Assembly: GCA_963664715.2 (NCBI GenBank)
Contig: CAXXUY010000015.1
Coordinates: 212,521-276,520, forward strand
DNA length: 64,000 bases
Direction: 5' to 3'
DNA from: JAPOXR01 sp963664715
Lineage (GTDB): Bacteria > Pseudomonadota > Alphaproteobacteria > Rhodobacterales > Rhodobacteraceae
A program made the position numbers and the translations under genes. The notes below the pieces were generated by a model that saw only the letters and a program-made list of their open reading frames with translations, was not told the origin of the DNA and searched no databases. Below are positions 37,304 through 45,357 of this stretch, one piece after another; position 1 is the first letter of the stretch; every line of letters begins with the position of its first letter.

Positions 37304-38149
37304 TCAACGTATGCGTCGAAGGGCGGTCTGGGAAAACTCGCTGGCATCCAGATCATTCCGGAACTGAAAGTCAGTCCACTTGAGAACCGTGCTCGCACCG
37401 GTCAGGTGATTCTCCATGGTCTGTTCGTCTGCCCGCCAGTACTTGTCCAGGTATTGCCTGTAGCTCGAGAATGTGAGCGTTTTCAGGTGCGATCCCTTCC
37501 GGTCGTAGAGTTCCATCTTCCAGGTACGAAGTTCGCCCGTATCCTGCCATACGATCTTGCGGCTGTATCCGGACTTGTCTTCCAGTGGAATCTGCTCAGT
37601 CACGCTACAGGTCAGGTTGCCGCAGGGTTCATCGCGAAGATACTTGTAGGAGTACTCCTCCACTTCAGGGGAACTCATGTCTTCGTACGAAAACTCGCTT
37701 CCCATGAATGACCCCGTGCGCCTGGAAGTACTGATGCGCTTCACCCTTTTCAGGGCAGGCAGATACAGCCACTGGTCGTCCGGAGTCCTGACATGGGCGT
37801 GGGTCAGGAGAGCGGTTCCCTGCACGTCCCTGGGTTGATCGAACACGAACAGGCTCTTGTCGCCGTCGCCCTGCACTTCAAGTACCTTGAAACGCATCTG
37901 GCGGACGCTCTCTCGGCCTTGCTTGTCAAGCAGCACCATCGTCATTCCTGCCGTAAAATCCCCAAAACCATCGTTCTGGGCACTTGCTTCCCGTGCAATC
38001 CTCAAGCCTTTTTCCTCATCCGATTCTGCTTGTGCAATGGCAATGGAATACGGCAGGCAAAGCCATGCCAGGGCAGCTAGAGACCCGCTGAACACGGCAA
38101 CCCGAAACCTCCGGCATCGCCTGCTCCCGCCTATGTTGAATAAGCACAT
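37304..38149 (-). CDS. LolA-like outer-membrane lipoprotein-sorting protein
   Basis: About 281 residues. An N-terminal signal peptide (AVFSGSLAALAWLCLP...IAIAQA) is followed by a LolA/LolB-like half-barrel domain. It matches the 'outer membrane lipoprotein-sorting protein' family that pairs with MMPL transporters: GFGDFTAGMTMVLLDKQGRE, LPALKRVKRISTS, SFMGSEFSYEDM. Such proteins are thought to carry lipidic cargo across the periplasm. Start may be 38149 or 38176; neither has a clear ribosome-binding site. An MMPL gene that could be its partner lies 7 kb away at 45358, with the NHLP exporters between them. Confidence 0.82.
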   Translation of the reverse strand: MCLFNIGGSRRCRRFRVAVFSGSLAALAWLCLPYSIAIAQAESDEEKGLRIAREASAQNDGFGDFTAGMTMVLLDKQGRESVRQMRFKVLEVQGDGDKSLFVFDQPRDVQGTALLTHAHVRTPDDQWLYLPALKRVKRISTSRRTGSFMGSEFSYEDMSSPEVEEYSYKYLRDEPCGNLTCSVTEQIPLEDKSGYSRKIVWQDTGELRTWKMELYDRKGSHLKTLTFSSYRQYLDKYWRADEQTMENHLTGASTVLKWTDFQFRNDLDASEFSQTALRRIR

Positions 38150-38630
38150 TTCGGTGGTTTTGCGTTCGAGGAACATCCGCAGTCATCCCGTGTCTGAGCC
38201 GACATATTGTACCTTGATTCTGCGGACAAGGTGAAGTCCCGGACTGGCTTGCGGTTCAGTTCGGCTGCATTCCCGGAGGGATCCCACAACCCCGCGGCTG
38301 AGACCGGCTGCTTCGGCACGGGCGGTACCAATGGTCCTGCGGCGAATGGTGCCAATACACCCCGGCAATGTTGTCACCACCGGTATTGCGGGGATGAGTG
38401 ACAGGGGGTTGCAGGGAGGGACCTACTCGATGAGGGTTTGATCAGAACCGCGTGAATGGCGGCGGCAACTTGTGCAGGCTGTCGGTCGAGACACATCAAG
38501 CCATTCTTTTCACGGGGTTTAGGGACTTGACTTTCACGGGCGGGATCGCATGTAATCTGCGCGCATTCCGCGCAGTCCTGGTTGTCTCCGTTTTTCCTGC
38601 CCGATCTCTACTGGAAAGCTACTCTCGGTC
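38150..38630. other. divergent intergenic region
   Basis: A 480-bp region between the divergent LolA-like and HlyD-like genes. It contains a sigma70-like promoter at 38527-38556 and an imperfect hairpin at 38359-38392, whose arms CCCCGGCAAT and ATTGCGGGG pair with one bulge. No coding sequence is supported. Confidence 0.45.
38527..38556 (+). promoter_or_regulatory. sigma70-like promoter of the export operon
   Basis: TTGACT (38527-38532) and TGTAAT (38551-38556) are separated by 18 bp, close to the housekeeping consensus. Transcription would start near 38563, about 70 bp before the HlyD-like gene, and could run through both ABC exporter genes. Confidence 0.55.
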
Positions 38631-39203
38631 GTGTTCAACAATCCATTCGACTCATTTCACAATACTGTTGCCGAAGCCAAGGAGGAACGTGAGCAACTTG
38701 ACCGGCTGCTGACAGTTTCCACGCCGCGGGAGCGTCAACTCGTCGCTGCCATAGCCGTGTTGTTGTTCATTCTCCTGACCTGGCTCTTTTTTGGCAGCGT
38801 AACCCGCAGCGTTGCGATCGACGCTGCCTTGGTCGTCCCCGAAGAAGACGTGCGCCGAGACAGCCAGGTCGTGCAGGCGCTCGCTTGGGTGGAAAGCGAC
38901 ATCGCGACGGATATCATGGACGGGATGCCCGCCTCAATCGAACTGACAGCCGCAGATGGAGAAACGGTCGCGCTTGAGGGAGAGATCACGCAATTCTCTG
39001 CCATTCCCCTGTCTGAGAATCTTGCGGCGCTGGAGTCCGCTGCTCCGGTGTCGGCGTTCCGCATCGACATTGCACTGGATGAAGACGCTGATGTCCCCTT
39101 ACTTGCAGGGCAGGTGAGCCGCGTTGTCATCGAACTCGGCCAGCAATCCCCGGTTGCGCTATTCCGAATGAACCGGTCAACGGACGTCGTCGTGCACCGT
39201 TAG
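38631..39203 (+). CDS. shortened HlyD-like adaptor of the NHLP export system
   Basis: A 190-residue protein with a GTG start. A short cytoplasmic segment with LDRLLTVSTPRERQ leads into one membrane helix (VAAIAVLLFILLTWLFFG, residues about 40-58). The rest resembles the beta-barrel end of NHLP-type HlyD secretion proteins: the ALAWVESDIATDIMDGMPASIEL block, VALEGEITQFSAIPLSE and a final VSRVVIELGQQSPVALF. The coiled-coil hairpin and lipoyl regions that make usual family members 300-420 residues long are missing, so it cannot reach an outer-membrane channel in the usual way. It precedes the two NHLP exporter genes. Confidence 0.65.
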   Translation: MFNNPFDSFHNTVAEAKEEREQLDRLLTVSTPRERQLVAAIAVLLFILLTWLFFGSVTRSVAIDAALVVPEEDVRRDSQVVQALAWVESDIATDIMDGMPASIELTAADGETVALEGEITQFSAIPLSENLAALESAAPVSAFRIDIALDEDADVPLLAGQVSRVVIELGQQSPVALFRMNRSTDVVVHR

Positions 39204-39643
39204 AGTGGCTGATGGTTCAAATGATACGGGAGGTTCCAATTGCCGTTGAGGCGGTATCTGTCTGCACCCGTTGCCGCAGCTTGGCCAACGCGTCGCAGAC
39301 ATTCGCGTCACGAGGATCTGGAGAATACAAGTCATGTTTGCGAACGTGGTTCGCACAGGTAACGAACTCATCTGTTGCCATTACCCGCCCGGGTTGCGCG
39401 ATCTCGCCGGGACCGAACGATCCACATTTGAGAACAGTTCAGGTAACGACCGGTCTGAAAGCATGCGGCAAGACGGGAATCCGGAGTGGGCAGCATGATG
39501 CTGGCAGAATCGCCGATTTGCCGAGAGCGTTGAGTCCAGATTGATCTTTTGTGTGAGCCGCAGCAAAAGCCAAGCCGTAACACTCCAACGGAAAAGCAAT
39601 CCGAACGAACTCATTCAGGCATGGAAAAGAAAGCACCGTCAAG
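39204..39643. other. intergenic, nothing recognised
   Basis: A 440-bp gap inside an otherwise co-directional export operon. Small frames on both strands have no family resemblance. It might hold a decayed gene or an internal promoter, but neither can be shown. Confidence 0.35.
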
Positions 39644-41842
39644 TTGAGTCAAAGCGCTGGAAATAGGGTGAAGTCGGACGTCCCGAGCCGAAGGGTCACG
39701 ACTCCGATCCTGTTGCAGATGCATGCGTCAGAATGTGGCGCCGCGTGCCTTGGCAGCATTCTGGCCTTCTTCGGGCGCTGGGTGCCGCTGACCGAATTGC
39801 GGGAAAGGTGCGAGGTGAGCCGGGACGGCAGCAGTGCTGCAAGCATCCTTCGAGCGTCGAGATACTATGGTCTCGAGTGCAGCGGGCTCAGTGAGCGCGC
39901 CGAACAATTGAAAAAACTGGAATTGCCGCTGATCGTGTTCTGGCAATTCAGCCATTTTGTCGTCCTGGAAGGGTTCGATGGCAACAGCTTTCATCTCAAT
40001 GATCCGTCAACCGGGCGACGCAGGCTTACCGTTGACGAATTCAAAAAGGGCTACAGCGGAATTGCGCTGCGGTTCAAGCGCAGTGACGCCTTCACCCCGG
40101 GAGGTGAGCCGCCGAGCCTGTTCAGTCAGTTGCGAGCTTTGCCCATCGGATCGTGGAGTGCATTGGGCGGAGTGATTGCCTGCGGGTTCATGCTGATGCT
40201 GCTGGCACTCCTGGTTCCGGCCGTGCTCAGTGTCTTTGTGGACGATGTCCTGGTCAATGAAGGTGCCTGGGGCGGATTGGTGGTAGCCCTGCTGTGCGGC
40301 GGTGCCCTGGTCTACATCCTGTCCCTGCTCAAGCACCGATTCCTCAAGCGTCTCGCAGTCCGGATTTCGGTGATCGGTTACAGCCGTGGCTTGTCACGGC
40401 TGCTGCGCCTGCCTGTCGAGTTCTTCGATCACAGGCTGGTGGGAGACTTGACCGACCGGGTTTCGTCCGTTGATCGAATCTCGAAGAACCTGACTGACCA
40501 GTTTCTTGTCCTCGTTGTCGACATGGCGATGAGCCTGGTGTTGCTCGTTGCGTTGCTGGCCTACGATGTCCGGCTCACGCTTGTTGTGCTGTTTCTTGCC
40601 CTTCTTCACGGCATGATGGCACATTTCCTGAACGCGTTGCGGACTGTTCGAAGCCAGGCAATGCGGCGGGAGCAGGGATTGCTGCTCGGCATGGGAATGC
40701 AAATGCTGAGTCACGCGGACAACCTGCGAATGACGGGGTCGGATGACCGGTTCTTTTCCCGCTGGACCGGCCAGCAGGCGCGCGAACTGCGTGCTCGTCA
40801 GCGCTATGCCGAACTGGGCTCTGTCAATACCTCGCTTCCCGTCCTGGTCGCTGCATTTCGCAGTGCGGCGATCCTCGGTATCGGTGGAAGCATGGTCATG
40901 GCCGGGCAGATGTCCCTGGGGACGCTGGTCGGATTCTATATCCTGGCGGAACTGTTCCTGGCCCCTGTCGGCCGCTTCCTGGAATTCGTTGACAAACGAC
41001 AGGCTCTTGAAACCGACCTGCAACGGCTCGATGACATTTCCAATGCTGCCGAGGATCCCGTTTTCGGTCGACGAAGTCCGGAATCGGATTCAATTCCTAC
41101 CTTCAACGGTAGGCTCCAGTTGGCTGGTCACCTCGAACTGCGCAACGTTACCTTCGGATTCAACAGGAGCAGGCCGCCCGTGATCAAGGATTTCAACCTC
41201 GAGATCAAGCCAGGGCAACGCGTAGCCGTGGTAGGTCCAAGCGGGTCCGGAAAGTCGACGCTGGCGCGCCTGATTGCAGGAATCTACCAACCCTGGTCGG
41301 GTGAGATCCTGTTTGACGGACATCCCCGGAACGAGATTCCCCGGGAGGTTCTGCGGCAGTCGATTTCCATGGTGGACCAGGACGTCGTGCTGTTTTCAGC
41401 CTCCCTGAAGGACAACATCACGTTGTGGAACTCCGCAGTCCCGGATGAAGCCGTCTTTTCCGCAGCGCGGGATGCCTGCATCCATGACGACATCCTGCTC
41501 AGGCCGCGGGGCTATGCGACCCTCGTCGAGGAGGGTGGAACCAATTTCAGTGGAGGACAGCGGCAACGACTGGAAATTGCACGTGCCCTGCTGGGCAATC
41601 CGACCATTCTTGTTCTGGATGAGGCAACGAGTGCCCTTGATGCCTCGACCGAGGAATATGTCGACGATGCATTGCGGCGTCGCGGCGTTACCTGCCTTTT
41701 CGTGGCGCACCGGCTGAGCACGGTTCGGGATTGCGATGAGATCATCGTGCTGAAAAAGGGAGTCGAAGTGCAGCGCGGCAGCCATGACGAACTGATCGGC
41801 GACCGGGATGGCACGTATTACAAGCTGGTCAGGTCAGGCTGA
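39644..41842 (+). CDS. NHLP-type peptidase-containing ABC exporter (C39 peptidase/permease/ATPase)
   Basis: A 732-residue bifunctional exporter. The N-terminal C39 peptidase has Gln25, Cys31 (LLQMHASECGAACLGS), His104 (FSHFVVLEG) and Asp120 (LNDPSTGRR). A six-helix permease follows, then an ATPase with Walker A GPSGSGKST, signature FSGGQRQR and Walker B ILVLDEATSALD. It should cut a leader peptide after a double-Gly-type site and export the core. The precursor at 47878 ends its leader in SAG, which suits such a peptidase. The start appears to be TTG 39644, with GTG 39668 as an alternative. The stop overlaps the next ATG (TGATG). Confidence 0.93.
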   Translation: MSQSAGNRVKSDVPSRRVTTPILLQMHASECGAACLGSILAFFGRWVPLTELRERCEVSRDGSSAASILRASRYYGLECSGLSERAEQLKKLELPLIVFWQFSHFVVLEGFDGNSFHLNDPSTGRRRLTVDEFKKGYSGIALRFKRSDAFTPGGEPPSLFSQLRALPIGSWSALGGVIACGFMLMLLALLVPAVLSVFVDDVLVNEGAWGGLVVALLCGGALVYILSLLKHRFLKRLAVRISVIGYSRGLSRLLRLPVEFFDHRLVGDLTDRVSSVDRISKNLTDQFLVLVVDMAMSLVLLVALLAYDVRLTLVVLFLALLHGMMAHFLNALRTVRSQAMRREQGLLLGMGMQMLSHADNLRMTGSDDRFFSRWTGQQARELRARQRYAELGSVNTSLPVLVAAFRSAAILGIGGSMVMAGQMSLGTLVGFYILAELFLAPVGRFLEFVDKRQALETDLQRLDDISNAAEDPVFGRRSPESDSIPTFNGRLQLAGHLELRNVTFGFNRSRPPVIKDFNLEIKPGQRVAVVGPSGSGKSTLARLIAGIYQPWSGEILFDGHPRNEIPREVLRQSISMVDQDVVLFSASLKDNITLWNSAVPDEAVFSAARDACIHDDILLRPRGYATLVEEGGTNFSGGQRQRLEIARALLGNPTILVLDEATSALDASTEEYVDDALRRRGVTCLFVAHRLSTVRDCDEIIVLKKGVEVQRGSHDELIGDRDGTYYKLVRSG

Positions 41843-44784
41843 TGCAGCACGCCACTCCGGAATACACTTCGCTGGCCGAGCTCGCCGCTCGCTCCGGCAC
41901 TCCATTGCCCTGCGCCGGCAACCTTCCGGTAGGACTCGATGACCCGGACTGTGTCTGGTTTATCGAGCGAGGCTCCGTCAACCTGTTCCTGGTCGAGACA
42001 AGAGACGGGAGGGAGCAGGCGGCGCCGCAACATCTGCTGCGGCGTGAGTCGGGCTGGCTGATTCCGGGTGTGGCGCCGGACCAGAGGGATGCTGAAGGAG
42101 ACACGACACTCAGCCTTGTCGCAAAGGGATTGCCCGGGACTGTTCTAATGCGCCTGCCGGCGTCCATGTTGTCGGATATTGACCCGGGAGAACTGGCTGA
42201 ACAGGCCGATACCTGGCTCACCGCCATGACCGACAAACTCTCGCGTTTCTCCGGCAATCGTCCTCGTGCGACGGAACTGGCCGAGGCCGGTCTGAAGTTG
42301 ACCCTTGAACCCTGTACGCTGACCTTCGGGCGCGGCGTGGTCTGGGTATCTGACCCGCCGCGCGGTGCCAGCCTCTACATGGATATTGTGGACCATGTGG
42401 AACTTGCCGAAGAAGCCGGTCTACACGACATCGTCGTTCCGCTGACGCGGACAAGCTGGCTTACCCTGTTCGACGATGCTGCAATCTCGTGCAGTTCATC
42501 CGAAACACTGGCGCAGCAGAACGCACTGTTGCCGGCACTTGCAGCTTTCCACATGGTTGCCATTGCCCTGGAGAGAATCAACCGCCAGTTGGCAGTGGTC
42601 GACGATGCAAATCTGGAACGGGCCCGGACAGCCAGCCGTCGCACGGCCGAGAAGGCCGCAAGACAGCGGCTGTTCAACATCTATGACCTGCCAATCGAGC
42701 GGGCCGAGAGGGTCGAGGACACGGTACTGGCGGATGCCCTGCAGATAATCGGACGCCACGAGGGGATTGAATTCAAGATTCCCGTTCGGTCAGGACCATC
42801 TGACACTCCGGTCAGTCTCGTGGATGCACTTGATGCGTCAGGCGTGCGTGCCCGGCGTGTAAGGTTCGGGGAGGAGGGCAGTTGGTGGCGCAGCGACAGC
42901 AACGCGATACTCGGTTTCCGTTCTGAGGATGGCCAGCCCGTAGCCCTGCTGCCGGGAGTTTTCGGGCATTACCGGGAAATCGATCCGGTCAGCAAGCGCA
43001 GTTTCCGGGTTACGGCGAACCGTGCCGGAAGGCTCAATGAGGAGGCCTGGACGTTTTACCGGCCGTTGCCTCCTGAAGACGTGAAACCGGCAGACCTGTT
43101 TCACATTGCACTGCACAGGTCTGCCGCCGACCTGGCGCGGCTGGTCGTCGCCGGGCTTCCGGGCGGCCTGATCAAGCTGCTTCCGGCAATCGCGCTCGGT
43201 TTTGTCGCCAACCGGGTGACCGCGGGCGACGGTGCCGGCGCACTCTATGCCGTTGCGGTGGCGGTTGCCGGGTTTGGCCTGATGGCTACCCTCCTGCACC
43301 TGTTTCAAAGCTCGGCGATGATGCGGCTTGAAGGACGCTCGGCTTCGCGGGTCGAGGCTGCCGTCTGGGACCGGCTCATGCGACTGCCGCCAAATGTCCT
43401 GCATCGCCATTCGGCCGGCGACCTGGCCATGTCGGGTATGACATTTCAGAATCTTCGGGATGGTTTGCAGGGAGTCGTCGCCGACAGCCTGTTGTCGATC
43501 ATCTTTCTCATTCCGGTTTTCGGCGTGATCTTCTTCTACGATGCCTCGCTGGGGGTCATTACCCTTGTCTTCAGCATTGCCTCGCTGCTGGTCACGGTAA
43601 TTCTCGGGTTGCGCCAGGTTCTGCCCTTTGGGCGGATGATCAGCGCAGCGCGTCGCGTTGCCGGCCGGCTGTTCCAGATCGTGGGCGGTATCGCAAAGTT
43701 GCGTGCAGAAAGCGCAGAGGGGTCGGCATATGCCATCTGGGCAGATGATTATCGAGATCAGAAACGCGCTGATCTGGAACTGGGCACGCTGGAGGGACAT
43801 GCGCGCGCCTTTGGCTCGGCACTGCCATTCCTCGGAGGTGGTGTGCTGCTTTTCTCGGTCATGGCGGTAGGCGACCGGTCCATCCCGGTAGGCGATTTTC
43901 TCGTCGTCTATACTGTCTTCATCGTATTCCTGTCGGCAATCGCCAGGGTCGGCGAGTCCCTTGGCACCATCGCCGCGATGATGCCGGCATTCGAGCAAAT
44001 GCGTCCGCTGCTGGCAGCAGTGCCCGAAACCGAGGTCGAAGGGGAACCGGTTGAATATCTGGGGGGAGACCTCCTGTTTGACCGCGTGTCCTTCCGCTAT
44101 GAACCGGACGGTCCATTGATCCTCGACGATGTCACGATTCATGCCCGTCCCGGCGAATTCATAGCCATCGCCGGCGAATCCGGTGCCGGCAAGAGTACCT
44201 TGTTCCGGCTTGCCCTGGGCATCGATCAGCCAACCGCTGGTGCGGTGTATTATGACGGACGTGATCTCAGGCACCTGAACCTGAAGCAGGTGCGGCGCAG
44301 GGTCGGTTCAGTCCCGCAATCGGTTGGACTCCATCCGCAGGATATCTGGGACAATCTGGTCAGCCACCACGATGATGTGGCGACCGAAGAGGTATGGAAG
44401 GCCGTGCGAATAGCCGAAGTCGAAACCGAGATTAAGGGTATGCCCATGGGCATGATGACCATGGTTGGAACGAGCGGGTCTGTCCTGTCTGGTGGCGAGA
44501 GCCAGCGAATCACGATTGCCCGGTCGGTGATCGGAAGCCCGAGGATCATGCTGTTTGACGAGGCAACCAACTGGCTGGACAATGAGAACCAGGCCGGGGT
44601 CATGCAGAACCTCGCCGCGCTGACATCCACCCGGATCGTCATTGCGCACCGCCTGTCCACGCTGGAACAGGCCGACCGCATCTTCGTATTGCAGGCCGGA
44701 AAAGTCGTGCAAGGCGGCTCCTTCAGCGAACTCATGGAAGAAGACGGGGTGTTCAGCGAACTGGTCAGGAGACAGGTCGTATGA
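41842..44784 (+). CDS. NHLP-type ABC exporter permease/ATPase (second subunit)
   Basis: A 980-residue protein. An N-terminal ~430-residue region, including a cyclic-nucleotide-binding-like fold, carries no peptidase. A six-helix permease domain and an ATPase with Walker A GESGAGKST, signature LSGGESQR and Walker B IMLFDEATNWLDN follow. This architecture is that of the NHLP bacteriocin exporter permease/ATPase subunit that accompanies the C39-type subunit, and the two probably form a heterodimer. It starts within the stop of the preceding gene. Its own stop overlaps a small unassigned frame. Confidence 0.92.
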   Translation: MQHATPEYTSLAELAARSGTPLPCAGNLPVGLDDPDCVWFIERGSVNLFLVETRDGREQAAPQHLLRRESGWLIPGVAPDQRDAEGDTTLSLVAKGLPGTVLMRLPASMLSDIDPGELAEQADTWLTAMTDKLSRFSGNRPRATELAEAGLKLTLEPCTLTFGRGVVWVSDPPRGASLYMDIVDHVELAEEAGLHDIVVPLTRTSWLTLFDDAAISCSSSETLAQQNALLPALAAFHMVAIALERINRQLAVVDDANLERARTASRRTAEKAARQRLFNIYDLPIERAERVEDTVLADALQIIGRHEGIEFKIPVRSGPSDTPVSLVDALDASGVRARRVRFGEEGSWWRSDSNAILGFRSEDGQPVALLPGVFGHYREIDPVSKRSFRVTANRAGRLNEEAWTFYRPLPPEDVKPADLFHIALHRSAADLARLVVAGLPGGLIKLLPAIALGFVANRVTAGDGAGALYAVAVAVAGFGLMATLLHLFQSSAMMRLEGRSASRVEAAVWDRLMRLPPNVLHRHSAGDLAMSGMTFQNLRDGLQGVVADSLLSIIFLIPVFGVIFFYDASLGVITLVFSIASLLVTVILGLRQVLPFGRMISAARRVAGRLFQIVGGIAKLRAESAEGSAYAIWADDYRDQKRADLELGTLEGHARAFGSALPFLGGGVLLFSVMAVGDRSIPVGDFLVVYTVFIVFLSAIARVGESLGTIAAMMPAFEQMRPLLAAVPETEVEGEPVEYLGGDLLFDRVSFRYEPDGPLILDDVTIHARPGEFIAIAGESGAGKSTLFRLALGIDQPTAGAVYYDGRDLRHLNLKQVRRRVGSVPQSVGLHPQDIWDNLVSHHDDVATEEVWKAVRIAEVETEIKGMPMGMMTMVGTSGSVLSGGESQRITIARSVIGSPRIMLFDEATNWLDNENQAGVMQNLAALTSTRIVIAHRLSTLEQADRIFVLQAGKVVQGGSFSELMEEDGVFSELVRRQVV

Positions 44785-45053
44785 CCCGAAACTGCAGTCC
44801 CGCCACGGAACTCGCTTCATTTCCGTGGCTGGATCAGGCGGAGAAGGCGCCGCCCGGTTGCGCCGATGTCGGTTTGCCAGGAACCCGGATTGATTTGGAA
44901 AGCCCCGAGTTGCGTTCTGTCCCGGGCAGAGTGTTTTCCAGCATCTGGTACAGGACAGTTCTTTTGCTGCCTGGCTGTACTCGGCCTGGTGCGGTTTGCA
45001 GGATTCACCGGCATGTGCCTGCCGTCATCGGGCCGTACCGCGCACCGGGTTAG
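44781..45053 (+). CDS. possible small gene after the exporter (unassigned)
   Basis: A 90-codon frame whose ATG overlaps the exporter stop (ATGA), the coupling seen elsewhere in this window. The translation begins with TRNCSPATELASFPWLDQ and contains four Cys in total. It matches no family I recognise and its second half looks unlike a folded protein. It may be a real small protein of the locus, the start of a decayed gene, or chance. Confidence 0.25.
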   Translation: MTRNCSPATELASFPWLDQAEKAPPGCADVGLPGTRIDLESPELRSVPGRVFSSIWYRTVLLLPGCTRPGAVCRIHRHVPAVIGPYRAPG

Positions 45054-45357
45054 GCCTTCGCAGAACACGAGCCATGATTCTTGACATTGCATGTCAGCGG
45101 ACCATACTTTGCCGCGCATTGACCTTCAGACAGTATCGCCGCGGATGGAGAATTCCTTGATCAACCTTGGTTCCCGTTTGGCCGGTTCGGAACGCGTGGG
45201 TTAAGTCGGAACTTTCTCGGCGTGGTCGGACTCCAGGCTACAGGTTGGCATTTTTTCTGCCTTGGCAATTTGGCCCTGGCCGAACCGAGTGTCGGTGCGC
45301 TGGCAGCCGCCAGGGTCCATCTGGACTAGCGGCGCGGATCAGGTGGACAGCAACGAA
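45054..45357. other. intergenic upstream of the MMPL gene
   Basis: About 300 bp without a supported gene. An open frame runs through into the MMPL gene, but the residues before ATG 45358 do not resemble the family N-terminus. No clear promoter was identified. Confidence 0.35.
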
